A DNA stretch of 64,000 bases from assembly GCF_000364445.2 (NCBI RefSeq), contig NZ_CP043538.1, positions 4,793,447 through 4,857,446 on the forward strand, in the 5' to 3' direction. Source of the DNA: Methylobacterium mesophilicum SR1.6/6. Lineage in GTDB: Bacteria > Pseudomonadota > Alphaproteobacteria > Rhizobiales > Beijerinckiaceae. Shown here piece after piece: positions 22,559 through 32,184 of this stretch (its first letter is position 1; each line of letters begins with the position of its first letter). The notes beneath the pieces were generated by a model. That model made no database searches. It had not been told where the DNA came from and saw nothing but the letters and a program-made list of their open reading frames with translations. A program made the translations under genes and the position numbers.

Positions 22559-23092
22559 ATGTCTCGCGTAGGCAAGAAGCCGGTCCCCGTGCCGGCCGGC
22601 GTTACCGCCACGGTCACCGGTCAGACGGTGAAGATGAAGGGCTCGAAGGGCGAGCTGTCGTTCGACGTTCCCGCCCTCGTCAACGTGGCGATGAAGGACG
22701 GCGCCATCGAGGTGCAGCCCGTCAACCAGTCCAAGCCGGCGCGCTCCCTGTGGGGCACGTCGCGGGCACAGATCGCCAACATCGCCGAGGGCGTGTCGAA
22801 GGGCTTCGAGAAGAAGCTCGAGATCACCGGCGTCGGCTATCGCGCCGCGATGGCCGGCAAGGCCCTCAAGCTGTCGCTCGGCTACAGCCACGACATCGAG
22901 TACGCGATCCCCGCCGGGATCACGATCGCAACCCCGAAGCCCACCGAAATCACGATCTCCGGGATCAACCGCCAGCAGGTCGGTCAGGTCGCCGCCGAGA
23001 TCCGCGACTACCGCGGACCCGAGCCCTACAAGGGCAAGGGCGTGAAGTACGCGGGCGAGTTCATCTTCCGCAAGGAAGGCAAGAAGAAGTAA
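22559..23092 (+). CDS. rplF: 50S ribosomal protein L6
   Basis: 177 residues. Binds the sarcin-ricin region base of 23S r[18 protein letters not shown] start, [20 protein letters not shown] in the middle and [16 protein letters not shown] at the end, all conserved. The ATG at 22559 is preceded by GGAGGAGG. The longer open frame to 22511 lies in rpsH and is not real. Confidence 0.97.
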   Translation: MSRVGKKPVPVPAGVTATVTGQTVKMKGSKGELSFDVPALVNVAMKDGAIEVQPVNQSKPARSLWGTSRAQIANIAEGVSKGFEKKLEITGVGYRAAMAGKALKLSLGYSHDIEYAIPAGITIATPKPTEITISGINRQQVGQVAAEIRDYRGPEPYKGKGVKYAGEFIFRKEGKKK

Positions 23093-23102
23093 GGAGGGCA
23101 TC

Positions 23103-23465
23103 ATGTCTCGCAAGCTCGAAGCCCTCGATCGCCGCAAGGCGCGCGTCCGCCGCGCGCTGCGGGCTGCCGCCAACGGCCGCCCGCGGCTCTCGGTGTTCCG
23201 CTCGTCGAAGCAGATCTACGTACAGGTCATCGACGACGTCGCCGGCAAGACGCTGGCCGCGGCCTCGTCGATCGACAAGGCCCTCAAGGGCGAACTCAAG
23301 ACCGGCGCCGACGTCGCCGCCGCCAAGGCGGTCGGCAAGCTGGTCGCCGAGCGCGCCAAGGCCGCGGGCGTCACGAAGGTGATCTTCGACCGCTCCGGCT
23401 ACATCTACCATGGCCGCGTCGCGGCCGTGGCCGAGGCCGCCCGCGAGGGTGGCCTGGAGTTCTAA
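23103..23465 (+). CDS. rplR: 50S ribosomal protein L18
   Basis: 120 residues. 5S rRNA-binding protein. [20 protein letters not shown] (here in part), [17 protein letters not shown] and [26 protein letters not shown] are typical. A 181-base gap with a repeat element follows before rpsE, whereas these genes normally abut. Confidence 0.97.
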   Translation: MSRKLEALDRRKARVRRALRAAANGRPRLSVFRSSKQIYVQVIDDVAGKTLAAASSIDKALKGELKTGADVAAAKAVGKLVAERAKAAGVTKVIFDRSGYIYHGRVAAVAEAAREGGLEF

Positions 23466-23483
23466 GGCCTCCAACGGGCCTCT

Positions 23484-23593
23484 CTCCTCCCCCTTGTGGG
23501 GAGGAGCTGGAGGTGGGGGTAGTGCAGGATGAGGCGCTCTGGTGCCTTCTGCACCACCCCCACCCCTTACCCCTCCCCGTAAGGGGGAGGGGG
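23484..23593. repeat. Dispersed hairpin repeat, family C, inside the spc cluster
   Basis: Two purine/pyrimidine-asymmetric hairpins: CCTCCCCCTTGTGGGGAGG near the left and CCCCTCCCCGTAAGGGGGAGG near the right. They are joined by GGAGGTGGGGGTAGTGCAG and TGCACCACCCCCACC, which are near reverse complements, so the whole unit also folds on itself. This type of element is common between genes in alphaproteobacteria. It occupies most of the rplR-rpsE gap. Confidence 0.8.
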
Positions 23594-23646
23594 ATCGAGC
23601 GAGCGGGTCTTCGGGCTCGCGCCAGTGAGATGAACAGGTAGAAGAA

Positions 23647-24234
23647 ATGGCACGTGAACGTGAGGGCGGGGGCCGCGGCCGCCGCGAGGATCGCGAAGAG
23701 CGCGACAGCGAGTTCGTGGACAAGCTCGTCCACATCAACCGCGTCGCCAAGGTGGTGAAGGGCGGCCGTCGCTTCGGCTTCGCGGCCCTCGTCGTCGTGG
23801 GCGACCAGAAGGGCCGCGTCGGCTTCGGCCACGGCAAGGCCCGCGAGGTGCCGGAGGCCATCCGCAAGGCGACCGAGGCCGCCAAGCGCGGCCTGATCCG
23901 CGTCTCGCTCCGCGAGGGCCGGACCCTGCACCACGACGTCAACGGTCGCCACGGCGCCGGCAAGGTGATTCTCCGCGCGGCCCCGCAGGGCACCGGCATC
24001 ATCGCCGGCGGCCCGATGCGCGCCGTGTTCGAGACGCTCGGCATGCAGGACGTCGTCGCCAAGTCGCTGGGGTCCTCGAACCCCTACAACCTCGTGCGCG
24101 CCACCTTCGAGGCGCTCAAGAACGAGGACAGCCCGCGCTCAGTGGCGGCCCGCCGCGGCATCAAGGTGTCGAGCCTCCAGGCCCGCCGCCGCGACGCCGA
24201 CCCGGCCGACCAGTCCGAAGCCGCGGTCGCGTAA
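23647..24234 (+). CDS. rpsE: 30S ribosomal protein S5
   Basis: 195 residues. Small-subunit protein at the decoding-fidelity and mRNA-entry region. The double-stranded-RNA-binding-like N domain has [20 protein letters not shown], followed by [20 protein letters not shown] and the C domain [15 protein letters not shown] and [12 protein letters not shown]. The arginine/glutamate-rich first 18 residues are the alphaproteobacterial extension. Confidence 0.97.
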   Translation: MAREREGGGRGRREDREERDSEFVDKLVHINRVAKVVKGGRRFGFAALVVVGDQKGRVGFGHGKAREVPEAIRKATEAAKRGLIRVSLREGRTLHHDVNGRHGAGKVILRAAPQGTGIIAGGPMRAVFETLGMQDVVAKSLGSSNPYNLVRATFEALKNEDSPRSVAARRGIKVSSLQARRRDADPADQSEAAVA

Positions 24235-24246
24235 GGGGAGGGTCCG

Positions 24247-24438
24247 ATGGCAAGCAAGACTCTCCGCGTCGAGCAGATCGGCTCGCCGATCCGCCGCGAG
24301 GCCAGCCAGCGCGCGACGCTGATCGGCCTGAAGCTCAACAAGCTCCACCGCGTGTCCGAGCTGGAGGATACCCCCTCCGTGCGCGGCATGATCCGCAAGG
24401 TTGCGCACCTCGTGCGCGTCCACGGCGACGTGGCGTGA
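24247..24438 (+). CDS. rpmD: 50S ribosomal protein L30
   Basis: 63 residues, full length. Reads [39 protein letters not shown] and [11 protein letters not shown], the classical short bacterial L30. Lies 12 bases after rpsE and 10 before rplO. Confidence 0.96.
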   Translation: MASKTLRVEQIGSPIRREASQRATLIGLKLNKLHRVSELEDTPSVRGMIRKVAHLVRVHGDVA

Positions 24439-24448
24439 GGAGGTCCCG

Positions 24449-24952
24449 ATGAAGCTCAACCAGATCAGCGACAATCCCGGCGCCACCAAGGACCGGATGC
24501 GCGTCGGCCGGGGCATCGGCTCCGGCAAGGGCAAGACCGCGGGCCGCGGCGTGAAGGGCCAGAAGGCCCGGACCGGCGTGTCCATCAAGGGCTTCGAGGG
24601 CGGTCAGATGCCGCTGCATCGGCGCCTGCCGAAGCGCGGCTTCAACAACCTCTACGCCCAGGACCTGAACGAGGTGAACCTCGGCCGGATCCAGGAGGCC
24701 GTCGACGCCGGCAAGCTCGACAAGGCCGCCACCGTGACGGTGCAGAGCCTGGTCGAAGCCGGCATCATCGCCCGTCCCCGCGACGGCGTGAAGCTGCTCG
24801 GCGTCGGCGAGCTGACCGCGAAGCTCAGCTTCGAGGTCACCCGCGCCTCCAAGTCCGCCGTCGAGGCGGTCGAGAAGGCCGGCGGCTCGGTCAGCACCGT
24901 CTACGCCCAGGGTGTCTCCACCCGCGGCGGCAGCGAGGCGGCTTCGGCCTGA
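24449..24952 (+). CDS. rplO: 50S ribosomal protein L15
   Basis: 167 residues. [20 protein letters not shown], then the Gly/Lys-rich extension [37 protein letters not shown] and a C-terminal [12 protein letters not shown]. Start at 24449 behind GAGGAGG. Last ribosomal gene before secY; the 146-base gap after it contains no clear terminator. Confidence 0.97.
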   Translation: MKLNQISDNPGATKDRMRVGRGIGSGKGKTAGRGVKGQKARTGVSIKGFEGGQMPLHRRLPKRGFNNLYAQDLNEVNLGRIQEAVDAGKLDKAATVTVQSLVEAGIIARPRDGVKLLGVGELTAKLSFEVTRASKSAVEAVEKAGGSVSTVYAQGVSTRGGSEAASA

Positions 24953-25098
24953 CGGGGGCGACCGCGGGACCCGTTGCACGGGCTCCGCGCACCCTTTAAG
25001 CCGATCCTTCGAGCGGCGGCCCTGCGACCACGCGGGCCGCCGCTTTTCGTTTCATCCGGGCAGCCTTCGCCCGGCGACATGTCCAGGACGCGACGCTT

Positions 25099-26445
25099 AT
25101 GGCCTCAGCCGCCGAGCAGCTTGCCGCCAACCTCAACTTCGGTGCGATCGCCAAGGCCGATGAGCTGAAGAAGCGCATCTGGTTCACGCTCGGCGCCCTC
25201 GTGGTGTTCCGGCTGGGCACGTACATCCCGATCCCCGGCATCGATCCGGAGCAGTTCGCCCGCAACTTCCAGCAGCAGTCGGGCGGCGTGCTGGGCCTGT
25301 TCAACATGTTCTCGGGCGGCGCCGTGGAGCGCATGGCGATCTTCGCCCTGAACATCATGCCCTACATCTCGGCCTCGATCATCGTGCAGCTCCTGACCTC
25401 GGTGATCCCGAGCCTGGAGGCGCTGAAGAAGGAGGGTGAGTCCGGCCGCAAGGTCATCAACCAGTACACCCGCTACCTGACGGTGGTTCTGGCGCTGGTC
25501 CAGTCCTGGGGCATCGCTATCGGCCTCCAGGGCTCGTCGGCCGCGATCGATCCAGGCCCGTTCTTCCTGGCCTCGACGGTGATTACCCTCACGGGCGGCA
25601 CCCTGTTCCTGATGTGGCTCGGCGAGCAGATCACCTCGCGCGGCATCGGCAACGGCTCGTCGCTGATCATCTTCGCCGGCATCGTCGCCCACCTGCCGAT
25701 CGCGATCGCGGGTGCCCTGGAACTCGGCCGCACCGGCGCGCTGTCCCCGGCGATCATCCTGGGCGTGGCCGTCGCCGCGGTGGCGCTGGTCTACTTCATC
25801 GTGTTCATGGAGCGCGCCCAGCGCCGGCTCCTGATCAACTACCCGAAGCGCCAGGTCGGCAACCGCATGTACGAGGGCCAGACCTCGTTCCTGCCGCTCA
25901 AGCTCAACACGTCGGGCGTGATCCCGCCGATCTTCGCCTCGTCGCTGCTGCTGCTGCCGGCCACCGCCGCCAGCTTCTCGGCCAATGGCGGCGCCACCGG
26001 CTGGCTCGGCACGATCACGGCCTATCTGGGTCACGGCACGCCGCTGTTCATGGTGCTCTACGCGGCGCTGATCATCTTCTTCACGTTCTTCTACACCGCG
26101 GTGGTCTTCAACCCGCAGGAGACGGCCGACAACCTGAAGAAGCATGGTGGCTTCATCCCGGGCATCCGCCCCGGCGAGCGCACCGCGGCCTTCATCGACA
26201 AGGTGCTGACCCGCATCACGGTGATCGGCGCCCTGTACCTGACCTTCGTGTGCCTGTGCCCGGAGATCCTGTCCTCCTACGCGGCGGCGAGCCTCGGCTT
26301 CGGCGGCACCTCGCTGCTGATCGTCGTCTCGGTGACGATGGATACGGTGGCGCAGATCCACGGGCACCTCATGGCCCACCAGTACGAGGGCCTCGTGAAG
26401 AAGGCCAAGCTGCGTGGCGCCTCGACCACGCAACGCCGCCGCTGA
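25099..26445 (+). CDS. secY: Protein translocase channel subunit SecY
   Basis: 448 residues with about ten membrane segments. Central pore of the Sec translocon in the inner membrane. Conserved: GTYIPIPGID after TM1, LGLFNMFSGGAVERMAIFALNIMPYISASI (plug and TM2, shown in part), FVFMERAQRRLLINYPKRQ-like FMERAQRRLLINYPKRQVG, LPLKLNTSGVIPPIFASS and NLKKHGGFIPGIRPGERTA. No unusual features. Confidence 0.97.
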   Translation: MASAAEQLAANLNFGAIAKADELKKRIWFTLGALVVFRLGTYIPIPGIDPEQFARNFQQQSGGVLGLFNMFSGGAVERMAIFALNIMPYISASIIVQLLTSVIPSLEALKKEGESGRKVINQYTRYLTVVLALVQSWGIAIGLQGSSAAIDPGPFFLASTVITLTGGTLFLMWLGEQITSRGIGNGSSLIIFAGIVAHLPIAIAGALELGRTGALSPAIILGVAVAAVALVYFIVFMERAQRRLLINYPKRQVGNRMYEGQTSFLPLKLNTSGVIPPIFASSLLLLPATAASFSANGGATGWLGTITAYLGHGTPLFMVLYAALIIFFTFFYTAVVFNPQETADNLKKHGGFIPGIRPGERTAAFIDKVLTRITVIGALYLTFVCLCPEILSSYAAASLGFGGTSLLIVVSVTMDTVAQIHGHLMAHQYEGLVKKAKLRGASTTQRRR

Positions 26446-26617
26446 GACTGATACAGAGGCGGCACGACGCTTAGCCCCCTCCCGCCTCTGGTCCAAAGGT
26501 CCGGGTGCCTCCGCGCCCGAGACCGGCTAGACATCCTGAAATCCGGCGATGCCAGGGAGGCTTCGCCACCGCGGCTTGTGCCCACACAGAGAGCGTGGGC
26601 CGAACGAGGACAACGCC

Positions 26618-27220
26618 ATGCGTATCATTCTGCTCGGTCCCCCCGGTGCGGGGAAGGGGACGCAATCCGAGCGGATCGTGCAGCGCTTCGGCATCCCGCA
26701 GCTCTCCACCGGTGACATGCTGCGCGCCGCAGTGGCCGCCGGAACGCCGGTCGGCCTCGAGGCCAAGGCCGTGATGGAATCGGGTGGCCTCGTCTCCGAC
26801 CGGATCGTGGTCGGCATCGTCGCCGACCGGATCGAGGAGCCGGATGCCCGCCGCGGCTTCATCCTCGACGGCTTCCCGCGCACCGTCGCCCAGGCCGAGG
26901 CGCTCGGCGAGATGCTCGCCAGCAAGGGCCTCAAGCTCTCCGCCGTGATCGAGCTGAAGGTCGATGAGGCCGCCCTGGTCGGCCGGATCGAGAACCGCGC
27001 CGCCGAGACCCTGGCCCGCGGCCAGGCCGTCCGGAAGGACGACACCCCCGAGGTGTTCAAGCAGCGCCTCGAGGCCTACCGCGCCCAGACGGCCCCGCTC
27101 TCGGCCTATTATGCGGAGAAGGGCATACTGAAGACCATCGACGGCATGCAGCCGATCGACAAGGTCACCGCTGACCTGATGGCCGTGCTGGAGCCGCACG
27201 AGGAACGCGTCGCGTCCTGA
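26618..27220 (+). CDS. adk: Adenylate kinase, short-lid form
   Basis: 200 residues. ATP + AMP to 2 ADP in the cytosol. P-loop [13 protein letters not shown]-binding [24 protein letters not shown] and the C-terminal [13 protein letters not shown]. The lid between IENRAAE and [13 protein letters not shown] lacks the 27-residue insertion of the E. coli enzyme, as in many alphaproteobacteria. The start at 26618 gives [14 protein letters not shown]; the frame open to 26549 is not conserved. Follows secY by 172 bases. Confidence 0.95.
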   Translation: MRIILLGPPGAGKGTQSERIVQRFGIPQLSTGDMLRAAVAAGTPVGLEAKAVMESGGLVSDRIVVGIVADRIEEPDARRGFILDGFPRTVAQAEALGEMLASKGLKLSAVIELKVDEAALVGRIENRAAETLARGQAVRKDDTPEVFKQRLEAYRAQTAPLSAYYAEKGILKTIDGMQPIDKVTADLMAVLEPHEERVAS

Positions 27221-27284
27221 CGGGCGGCGCAGTTGCTCTGATCGTCAATCGATCCAGTGACGTGTCGGTGGGCAGGGAAGCCCT

Positions 27285-27380
27285 CCCCGTCATCACGCGC
27301 GCAGCGACGTGACCCAAGGCAGCGCGACCTCGGCGGGCGTGGTGCCGCTGGATTGCTTCGCTCCGCTCGCAGAGACGGGG
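27285..27380. repeat. Dispersed hairpin repeat, family B, copy 2
   Basis: CCCCGTCATCACGCGCGCAGCG at the left mirrors CGCTCCGCTCGCAGAGACGGGG at the right (partial lengths quoted), with GCCGCTGGATTGCTTCGCT shared with copy 1. Lies between adk and a small secreted-protein gene. Confidence 0.75.
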
Positions 27381-27483
27381 CGGTAATCTCGGCCGGGCGG
27401 CGGATGATGCAGGCTCAGCACTCCGCCCGTGAACCCTTTGCGTGGCTGATCGGTTGAGTGGCGCATCACCGATCGGACAGATC

Positions 27484-27717
27484 ATGACCCTGCGCCTCAC
27501 CGTCACCGCGGCCGTGCTCGCACTCACAGTAGCGCTGCCGAATGCGCCCGCCTACGCACAGAGTCCGGCCCAGTCCTTCGTGTACGGGCAGAAGCGGTTC
27601 CGCCACGCCTGCAGGCCGCCCCTCAAATTCGCGGCCGGCGCCTGCGTCCGCCGCTGTCCGGCAGGCTACCAGACCATGGGCGGCTATTGCCGGCTGCGGA
27701 ACCAGGGCTTCCGCTGA
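27484..27717 (+). CDS. Small secreted cysteine-containing protein
   Basis: 77 residues with a Sec signal peptide (LTVTAAVLALTVALPNAPAYA, cleavage near residue 25). The basic mature part has four cysteines in HACRPP, GACVRRCPAG and GGYCRLR, suggesting two disulfides in the periplasm. I do not recognise a named family. The ATG at 27484 is chosen over an in-frame GTG at 27442 because it begins directly at the signal peptide. It sits inside what is normally the contiguous adk-rpsM region. Confidence 0.6.
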   Translation: MTLRLTVTAAVLALTVALPNAPAYAQSPAQSFVYGQKRFRHACRPPLKFAAGACVRRCPAGYQTMGGYCRLRNQGFR

Positions 27718-27736
27718 GACGGAAGCGTGGCGGACA

Positions 27737-28090
27737 CTAGATCCGCCCTTCGCGGCGCAGGCTGCCGAAGAAGTTGACGACGTCCATCTGGAGTGACCGG
27801 TGACCGAACAGGCGCATCGGGTAGCCCTCGGACGTGCCGTCGCGCAGCTCGATCATGGCCGTCATGGTATTGTAGCGGAACACCATGCGGCGCCCGGCGA
27901 AGGTCGCCCAGAGCAGGGGCGGACCGTCGTCGTCCTGGAGCGCGACGGAGCCGGGCTCCGCTTCGGCCAACACCCCGCCGATCACCGCCAGCGTCACGGG
28001 CACGACCTCGTCCAGGGTCTCCTCCGCGGCACGCAGCACCGCATCGGCGAAGGCCCGCAGGGTTGCGCCGTCGCTGGTCAGAACCGCCAT
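27737..28090 (-). CDS. Hypothetical protein
   Basis: 117 residues, soluble, acidic in the first half with hydrophobic strands (VTLAVIGGVLAEA, LLWATFAGRRMVFRYNTMTAMIEL) and a C-terminus of SLQMDVVNFFGSLRREGR. The ATG at 28090 follows GAGGAGGGGAG, a strong ribosome-binding site, which supports a real gene. No family recognised. It runs against the ribosomal genes on both sides. Confidence 0.55.
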   Translation of the reverse strand: MAVLTSDGATLRAFADAVLRAAEETLDEVVPVTLAVIGGVLAEAEPGSVALQDDDGPPLLWATFAGRRMVFRYNTMTAMIELRDGTSEGYPMRLFGHRSLQMDVVNFFGSLRREGRI

Positions 28091-28163
28091 CTCCCCTCCT
28101 CGATCACCCCGACTGCGGTCCCGCACCGGGCGCATGGCGGATTGAGCCCGCGCCCGCCCGTCG

Positions 28164-28192
28164 TTGACATCGGCCCGCTTGCGCGCTAGCAG
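28164..28192 (+). promoter_or_regulatory. Promoter of the alpha ribosomal cluster (rpsM)
   Basis: A perfect -35 hexamer TTGACA, a 17-base spacer and TAGCAG as -10, giving a leader of about 145 bases before rpsM. It indicates that rpsM-rpsK-rpoA-rplQ can be transcribed separately from the spc cluster. The remainder of the gap to 28342 shows no coding. Confidence 0.6.
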
Positions 28193-28342
28193 GCCCTCCT
28201 TCGTCCAACCGAACGATGGTCCGAGGTGCCCTGTCCAGGGCCGCCCGCGGGCCGCGTCGTCGTTTCACGTGCGCAGGGGCCGGCCTCCACCGGACGCGCG
28301 CGACACAGGCCCGGATCCCCGGGCCCCACATGGAGAGTGATC

Positions 28343-28711
28343 GTGGCCCGTATCGCAGGCGTCAACATCCCGACCAACAAGCGCGTCGTCATCGCGCTCC
28401 AGTACATCCACGGCATCGGCGCCAAGAAGGCCGAGGAGATCACCCAGAAGGTGAACATCCCCGCCGAGCGCCGGGTCAACCAGCTGACCGACGCCGAGGT
28501 TCTCTCGATCCGCGAGACGATCGACCGCGACTACCTGGTCGAGGGCGACCTGCGCCGCGAAGTCTCGATGAACATCAAGCGCCTGATGGATCTCGGCGCC
28601 TATCGCGGCCTGCGTCACCGCAAGCAGCTGCCGGTCCGCGGTCAGCGCACCCACACCAACGCCCGCACCCGCAAGGGCAAGGCGAAGCCGATCGCCGGCA
28701 AGAAGAAGTAA
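28343..28711 (+). CDS. rpsM: 30S ribosomal protein S13
   Basis: 122 residues. Head protein contacting the P-site tRNA and L5. [20 protein letters not shown] start, [13 protein letters not shown] and [20 protein letters not shown] (20 residues) at the end. The start codon is GTG, with GGAG eight bases upstream. A run of six Ts directly follows the stop, without a clear hairpin. Confidence 0.97.
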   Translation: MARIAGVNIPTNKRVVIALQYIHGIGAKKAEEITQKVNIPAERRVNQLTDAEVLSIRETIDRDYLVEGDLRREVSMNIKRLMDLGAYRGLRHRKQLPVRGQRTHTNARTRKGKAKPIAGKKK

Positions 28712-28884
28712 TTTTTTGGGGTTGGGAGGCCGTGCTTCGCCCGGCCTCCTCACCGTCGCGCCGGGTGTCCGTGACGGAACCCGGCTCTGGCTCGGCAGCC
28801 CTGCACGGACGCGCCGGCCAAGTCCCAAAAAGAATCCCGAGCGCCTGGTGTTACGGGCGTGCCTGAAGGAAGAGCGAGACCAGA

Positions 28885-29274
28885 ATGGCCAAGGAACCGC
28901 AACGCGTCCGCCGCCGCGAGCGCAAGAACATCGTGTCGGGCGTCGCGCACGTGAACGCCTCGTTCAACAACACGATGATCACCATCACGGACGCGCAGGG
29001 CAACACGATCTCGTGGTCGTCCGCCGGCGCGATGGGCTTCAAGGGCTCGCGGAAGTCGACCCCCTATGCCGCCCAGGTTGCCGCCGAGGATGCCGGCCGC
29101 AAGGCCGCCGAGCACGGGATGCGCACCCTCGAGGTCGAGGTGTCGGGTCCGGGTTCGGGCCGCGAGTCGGCGCTGCGCGCCCTCCAGGCCGCGGGCTTCA
29201 CGGTGACGTCGATCCGCGACGTGACGTCGATCCCGCACAACGGCTGCCGGCCGCGCAAGCGCCGCCGCGTCTGA
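28885..29274 (+). CDS. rpsK: 30S ribosomal protein S11
   Basis: 129 residues. Platform protein. [39 protein letters not shown] and the C-terminal [16 protein letters not shown] are all conserved. Separated from rpsM by 173 bases without a gene. Confidence 0.97.
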   Translation: MAKEPQRVRRRERKNIVSGVAHVNASFNNTMITITDAQGNTISWSSAGAMGFKGSRKSTPYAAQVAAEDAGRKAAEHGMRTLEVEVSGPGSGRESALRALQAAGFTVTSIRDVTSIPHNGCRPRKRRRV

Positions 29275-29308
29275 TCCGAGCCTGCGAAGCCTTTTGACGG
29301 AGAAGCTC

Positions 29309-30181
29309 ATGACGGGATCGAAGCCGCTTCCGGGCGTGCTGCGTTGGAACCTCGGCGACCTCACGGTCACCGCGCTCAACGACGGCTGGTTTCAGGCCAG
29401 CCTCGATCTCGTCACGGGCATCTCCAAGGAGGAGGCGGGGCGGCTCCAGGTGGCGGGCTTCCGCACCGAGCAACCCAAGATCACGCTGAACGCCTTCCTG
29501 ATCACGGGCCCCGGCCTCACGCCGACCCTGATCGACACGGGCTACGGCGATCTCGCGCCGGCGCCGACCCTCGGCCGGGCCGGGGCGGCGCTCGCGTCGA
29601 CCGGCGTGAAGCCCGAGGAGATCGGCACGGTGCTCGTCAGCCACCTGCACCCCGACCATGTCGGCGGTCTCGTGAAGGACGGCGCGGCGCGCTACCCGAA
29701 CGCCGAGATCGTGCTGCACGCCGACGAGGCCGCGCACTGGCTCCCGGACGAGGCCCTGGCCAAAGCGCCCGAGGCCGCGAAGCCGTACTTCGAGGGTGCC
29801 CGCAAGTCCCTGGCACCCTACGCCGGCAAGGTGCGCGAGCACCGGGGCGGCGAGGTCCTTCCGGGGATCACGGCAGTCCATCTGCCCGGCCACACGCCGG
29901 GCCATTGCGGTTTCCGCATCGTCTCCGGTGGACAGGCGCTGATGATGTGGACCGACGTGGTGCACCTGCCGGCGATCCAGTTCAAGAACCCGGAGGCCGG
30001 CGTCGGCTTCGACGTCGACGGTGATCAGGCACGGGAGACGCGCAAGCGGATCCTGGACGAGGTGGCCCGCGAGCGCACGCTCATCGCCGGCGGCCATCTC
30101 GAGTTCCCGGCGCTGGGCTACGTGGACCGGGACGGGGCGGGCTACAGCTTCGTGCCGGTGCTGTGGGTCGGCGGCGAGTAA
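29309..30181 (+). CDS. Metallo-beta-lactamase-fold hydrolase within the alpha ribosomal cluster
   Basis: 290 residues. The metal site is complete: SHLHPDHVGG (HxHxDH), then LPGHTPGHCGF, an Asp in MMWTDVVHLP and a His in AGGHLEFPALGYV. The N-terminal half (LGDLTVTALNDGWF, NAFLITGPG, LIDTGYG) resembles the MBL group that includes lactonase-like proteins, so hydrolysis of a lactone or ester is possible but unproven. The ATG at 29309 follows GGAGAAG. It lies 34 bases after rpsK and 108 before rpoA in the same direction, so is probably co-transcribed with them, an unusual position. Confidence 0.85.
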   Translation: MTGSKPLPGVLRWNLGDLTVTALNDGWFQASLDLVTGISKEEAGRLQVAGFRTEQPKITLNAFLITGPGLTPTLIDTGYGDLAPAPTLGRAGAALASTGVKPEEIGTVLVSHLHPDHVGGLVKDGAARYPNAEIVLHADEAAHWLPDEALAKAPEAAKPYFEGARKSLAPYAGKVREHRGGEVLPGITAVHLPGHTPGHCGFRIVSGGQALMMWTDVVHLPAIQFKNPEAGVGFDVDGDQARETRKRILDEVARERTLIAGGHLEFPALGYVDRDGAGYSFVPVLWVGGE

Positions 30182-30289
30182 CGGCGGACAACCATTCAGG
30201 GACCGTTCGGGGCGCCAGGGGGCTGCGCCGAACGGCCGAAGCGCGGGGACGGGTGTCGCGGATCCCGGGCAAGGACGAGAGGTAGGATC

Positions 30290-31309
30290 GTGGTCATTCA
30301 GAAGAATTGGCAGGAACTGATCAAGCCGAACAAGCTGCAGGTCACGACCGGCGACGACCCCAAGCGGGTCGCCACGGTCGTCGCCGAGCCGCTGGAGCGC
30401 GGCTTCGGCACGACGCTGGGCAACGCCCTGCGCCGGGTGCTCCTGTCGTCGCTCCAGGGCGCGGCCGTGACTTCGGTGCAGATCGACGGCGTGCTGCACG
30501 AGTTCTCGTCGATCCCGGGCGTGCGCGAGGACGTCACCGACATCGTCCTCAACATCAAGACCATCGCGATCCGCTCGCAGACGGACGCGCCCAAGCGCAT
30601 GACCCTGCGCAAGACCGGCCCGGGCCTCGTCACCGCCGGTGACATCGGTACGGTCGGCGACATCCAGATCCTGAACCCCGACCTCGTGATCTGCACCCTC
30701 GACGACGGCGCCGAGATCCGCATGGAGTTCACGGTCGCCACCGGCAAGGGCTACGTCCCGGCCGAGCGCAACCGCCCCGAGGACGCGCCGATCGGCCTGA
30801 TCCCGGTGGACTCGCTGTTCTCGCCCGTGACCAAGGTCAGCTACCGCGTCGAGACGACCCGCGAGGGCCAGGATCTCGACAAGGACAAGCTCACCATGAC
30901 GGTGGAGACCAACGGCGCGGTATCGCCGGAGGATGCGCTCGCCTACGCGGCGCGCATCATCCAGGACCAGCTGCAGGTCTTCGTGAACTTCGAGGATCCG
31001 CGCAAGGAAGAGGCCGCGCCGCTCGCGCCGCAGCTGCCCTTCAACCCGGCGCTGCTCAAGAAGGTCGACGAGCTGGAGCTGTCGGTCCGTTCGGCGAACT
31101 GCCTGAAGAACGACAACATCGTCTACATCGGCGACCTGATCCAGAAGTCCGAGGGCGAGATGCTGCGGACCCCGAACTTCGGCCGCAAGTCGCTCAACGA
31201 GATCAAGGAAGTGCTCGCCGGCATGGGCCTGCACCTCGGCATGGACATCCCCGGCTGGCCGCCGGAGAACATCGAGGATCTCGCCAAGCGCTTCGAGGAG
31301 CATTACTGA
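30290..31309 (+). CDS. rpoA: RNA polymerase alpha subunit
   Basis: 339 residues. The N-terminal dimerisation domain includes [20 protein letters not shown] and the C-terminal domain (from about 250) has [32 protein letters not shown] and the DNA/activator contact helices. GTG start with AGAGGTAGGATC upstream. It is the expected gene between rpsK and rplQ apart from the inserted hydrolase. Confidence 0.97.
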   Translation: MVIQKNWQELIKPNKLQVTTGDDPKRVATVVAEPLERGFGTTLGNALRRVLLSSLQGAAVTSVQIDGVLHEFSSIPGVREDVTDIVLNIKTIAIRSQTDAPKRMTLRKTGPGLVTAGDIGTVGDIQILNPDLVICTLDDGAEIRMEFTVATGKGYVPAERNRPEDAPIGLIPVDSLFSPVTKVSYRVETTREGQDLDKDKLTMTVETNGAVSPEDALAYAARIIQDQLQVFVNFEDPRKEEAAPLAPQLPFNPALLKKVDELELSVRSANCLKNDNIVYIGDLIQKSEGEMLRTPNFGRKSLNEIKEVLAGMGLHLGMDIPGWPPENIEDLAKRFEEHY

Positions 31310-31327
31310 GCCGTCTTCCCACGCTGC

Positions 31328-31442
31328 GCCCTCATCCTGAGGTGCCGGAGCGAAGCGGAGGCCTCGAAGGAGGCCTCCGGATACCACTGCAATCCCTGGA
31401 GCCCTCCTTCGAGGCTGCTGCGCAGCACCTCAGGATGAGGGC
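31328..31442. repeat. Dispersed hairpin repeat, family A, copy 2
   Basis: Ends GCCCTCATCCTGAGGTGC and GCACCTCAGGATGAGGGC are perfect reverse complements. The inner GGAGGCCTCGAAGGAGGCCTC and TCCCTGGAGCCCTCCTTCGA resemble copy 1. Lies between rpoA and rplQ, a gap of 241 bases. Confidence 0.88.
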
Positions 31443-31550
31443 TTTGGGTTGGAATTCCCGCCGCGGGGTCATGCGGAATCAACCGCCCCGCTCCCGGGGC
31501 ACCCGGCCGTACCGTGGCACGGCGGCCGAGACGAGAAGGAAGCCAGCACC

Positions 31551-31961
31551 ATGCGTCACGCCTACCGCGGCCGCCGTTTCAACCGCACCGCCGAGCATCG
31601 CAAGGCGATGTTCGCCAACATGTCCGCCGCGCTGATCAAGCACGAGCAGATCATCACCACCCTGCCGAAGGCGAAGGACCTGCGTCCGGTCGTCGAGAAG
31701 CTGATCACGCTGGGCCGCATCGACAGCGTGCACACCCGCCGCCTCGCCATGGCCCAGCTGCGTGACGCCGACATGGTCAAGAAGCTCTTCACCGTGCTCG
31801 GCCCGCGCTACAAGGGCCGTCCCGGCGGCTACTGCCGGATCATGAAGGCGGGCTTCCGCCAGGGCGACAACGCTCCGCTCGCCGTGATCGAGTTCGTCGA
31901 CCGCGACGTCGATGCCCGCGGCAAGGATTCCGGTCCGAGCCAGGTCGCCGAGGCGGCCTGA
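31551..31961 (+). CDS. rplQ: 50S ribosomal protein L17
   Basis: 136 residues. [20 protein letters not shown] start, then [20 protein letters not shown] and [18 protein letters not shown]. Last gene of the ribosomal cluster; a hairpin terminator follows. Confidence 0.97.
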   Translation: MRHAYRGRRFNRTAEHRKAMFANMSAALIKHEQIITTLPKAKDLRPVVEKLITLGRIDSVHTRRLAMAQLRDADMVKKLFTVLGPRYKGRPGGYCRIMKAGFRQGDNAPLAVIEFVDRDVDARGKDSGPSQVAEAA

Positions 31962-31996
31962 TCCTCACGAGGGCGTTTTTCGCTCCTGTCCTTTGG

Positions 31997-32036
31997 GAAG
32001 CCGTCCCGGATCCTCCGGGGCGGCTTCTCGCATTTC
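31997..32036 (+). terminator. Terminator after rplQ
   Basis: GAAGCCGTCCC pairs with GGGGCGGCTTC (11 pairs, one G-U wobble, 9-base loop) 36 bases past the rplQ stop. The downstream T content is modest (TCGCATTT). Confidence 0.6.
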
Positions 32037-32058
32037 GGGCACCGGCGCCCTCGACACG

Positions 32059-32087
32059 AAAAAACCCGCCGGCTCGCGCCGACGGGT
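32059..32087 (-). terminator. Rho-independent terminator on the minus strand
   Basis: Read leftward: ACCCGTCGGC, 4-base loop, GCCGGCGGGT, then six Ts. A textbook terminator for a transcript entering from the right, where the only candidate gene is the 28-residue frame at 32185-32271. Confidence 0.75.
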
Positions 32088-32184
32088 CTGGAGCAGGGTC
32101 CACGTCTTGGATGGTCGCGGGAGTTCGCCCTGGCGGCCCGTCTCAACAGGCCGGGAACTCGACCGCGCCGCGATCCGAAAACCC

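Noticed and set aside
29198..31387. A 729-codon open frame opposite rpoA and the MBL gene
   Set aside because: It lies over certain genes on the other strand and has no recognisable motifs.
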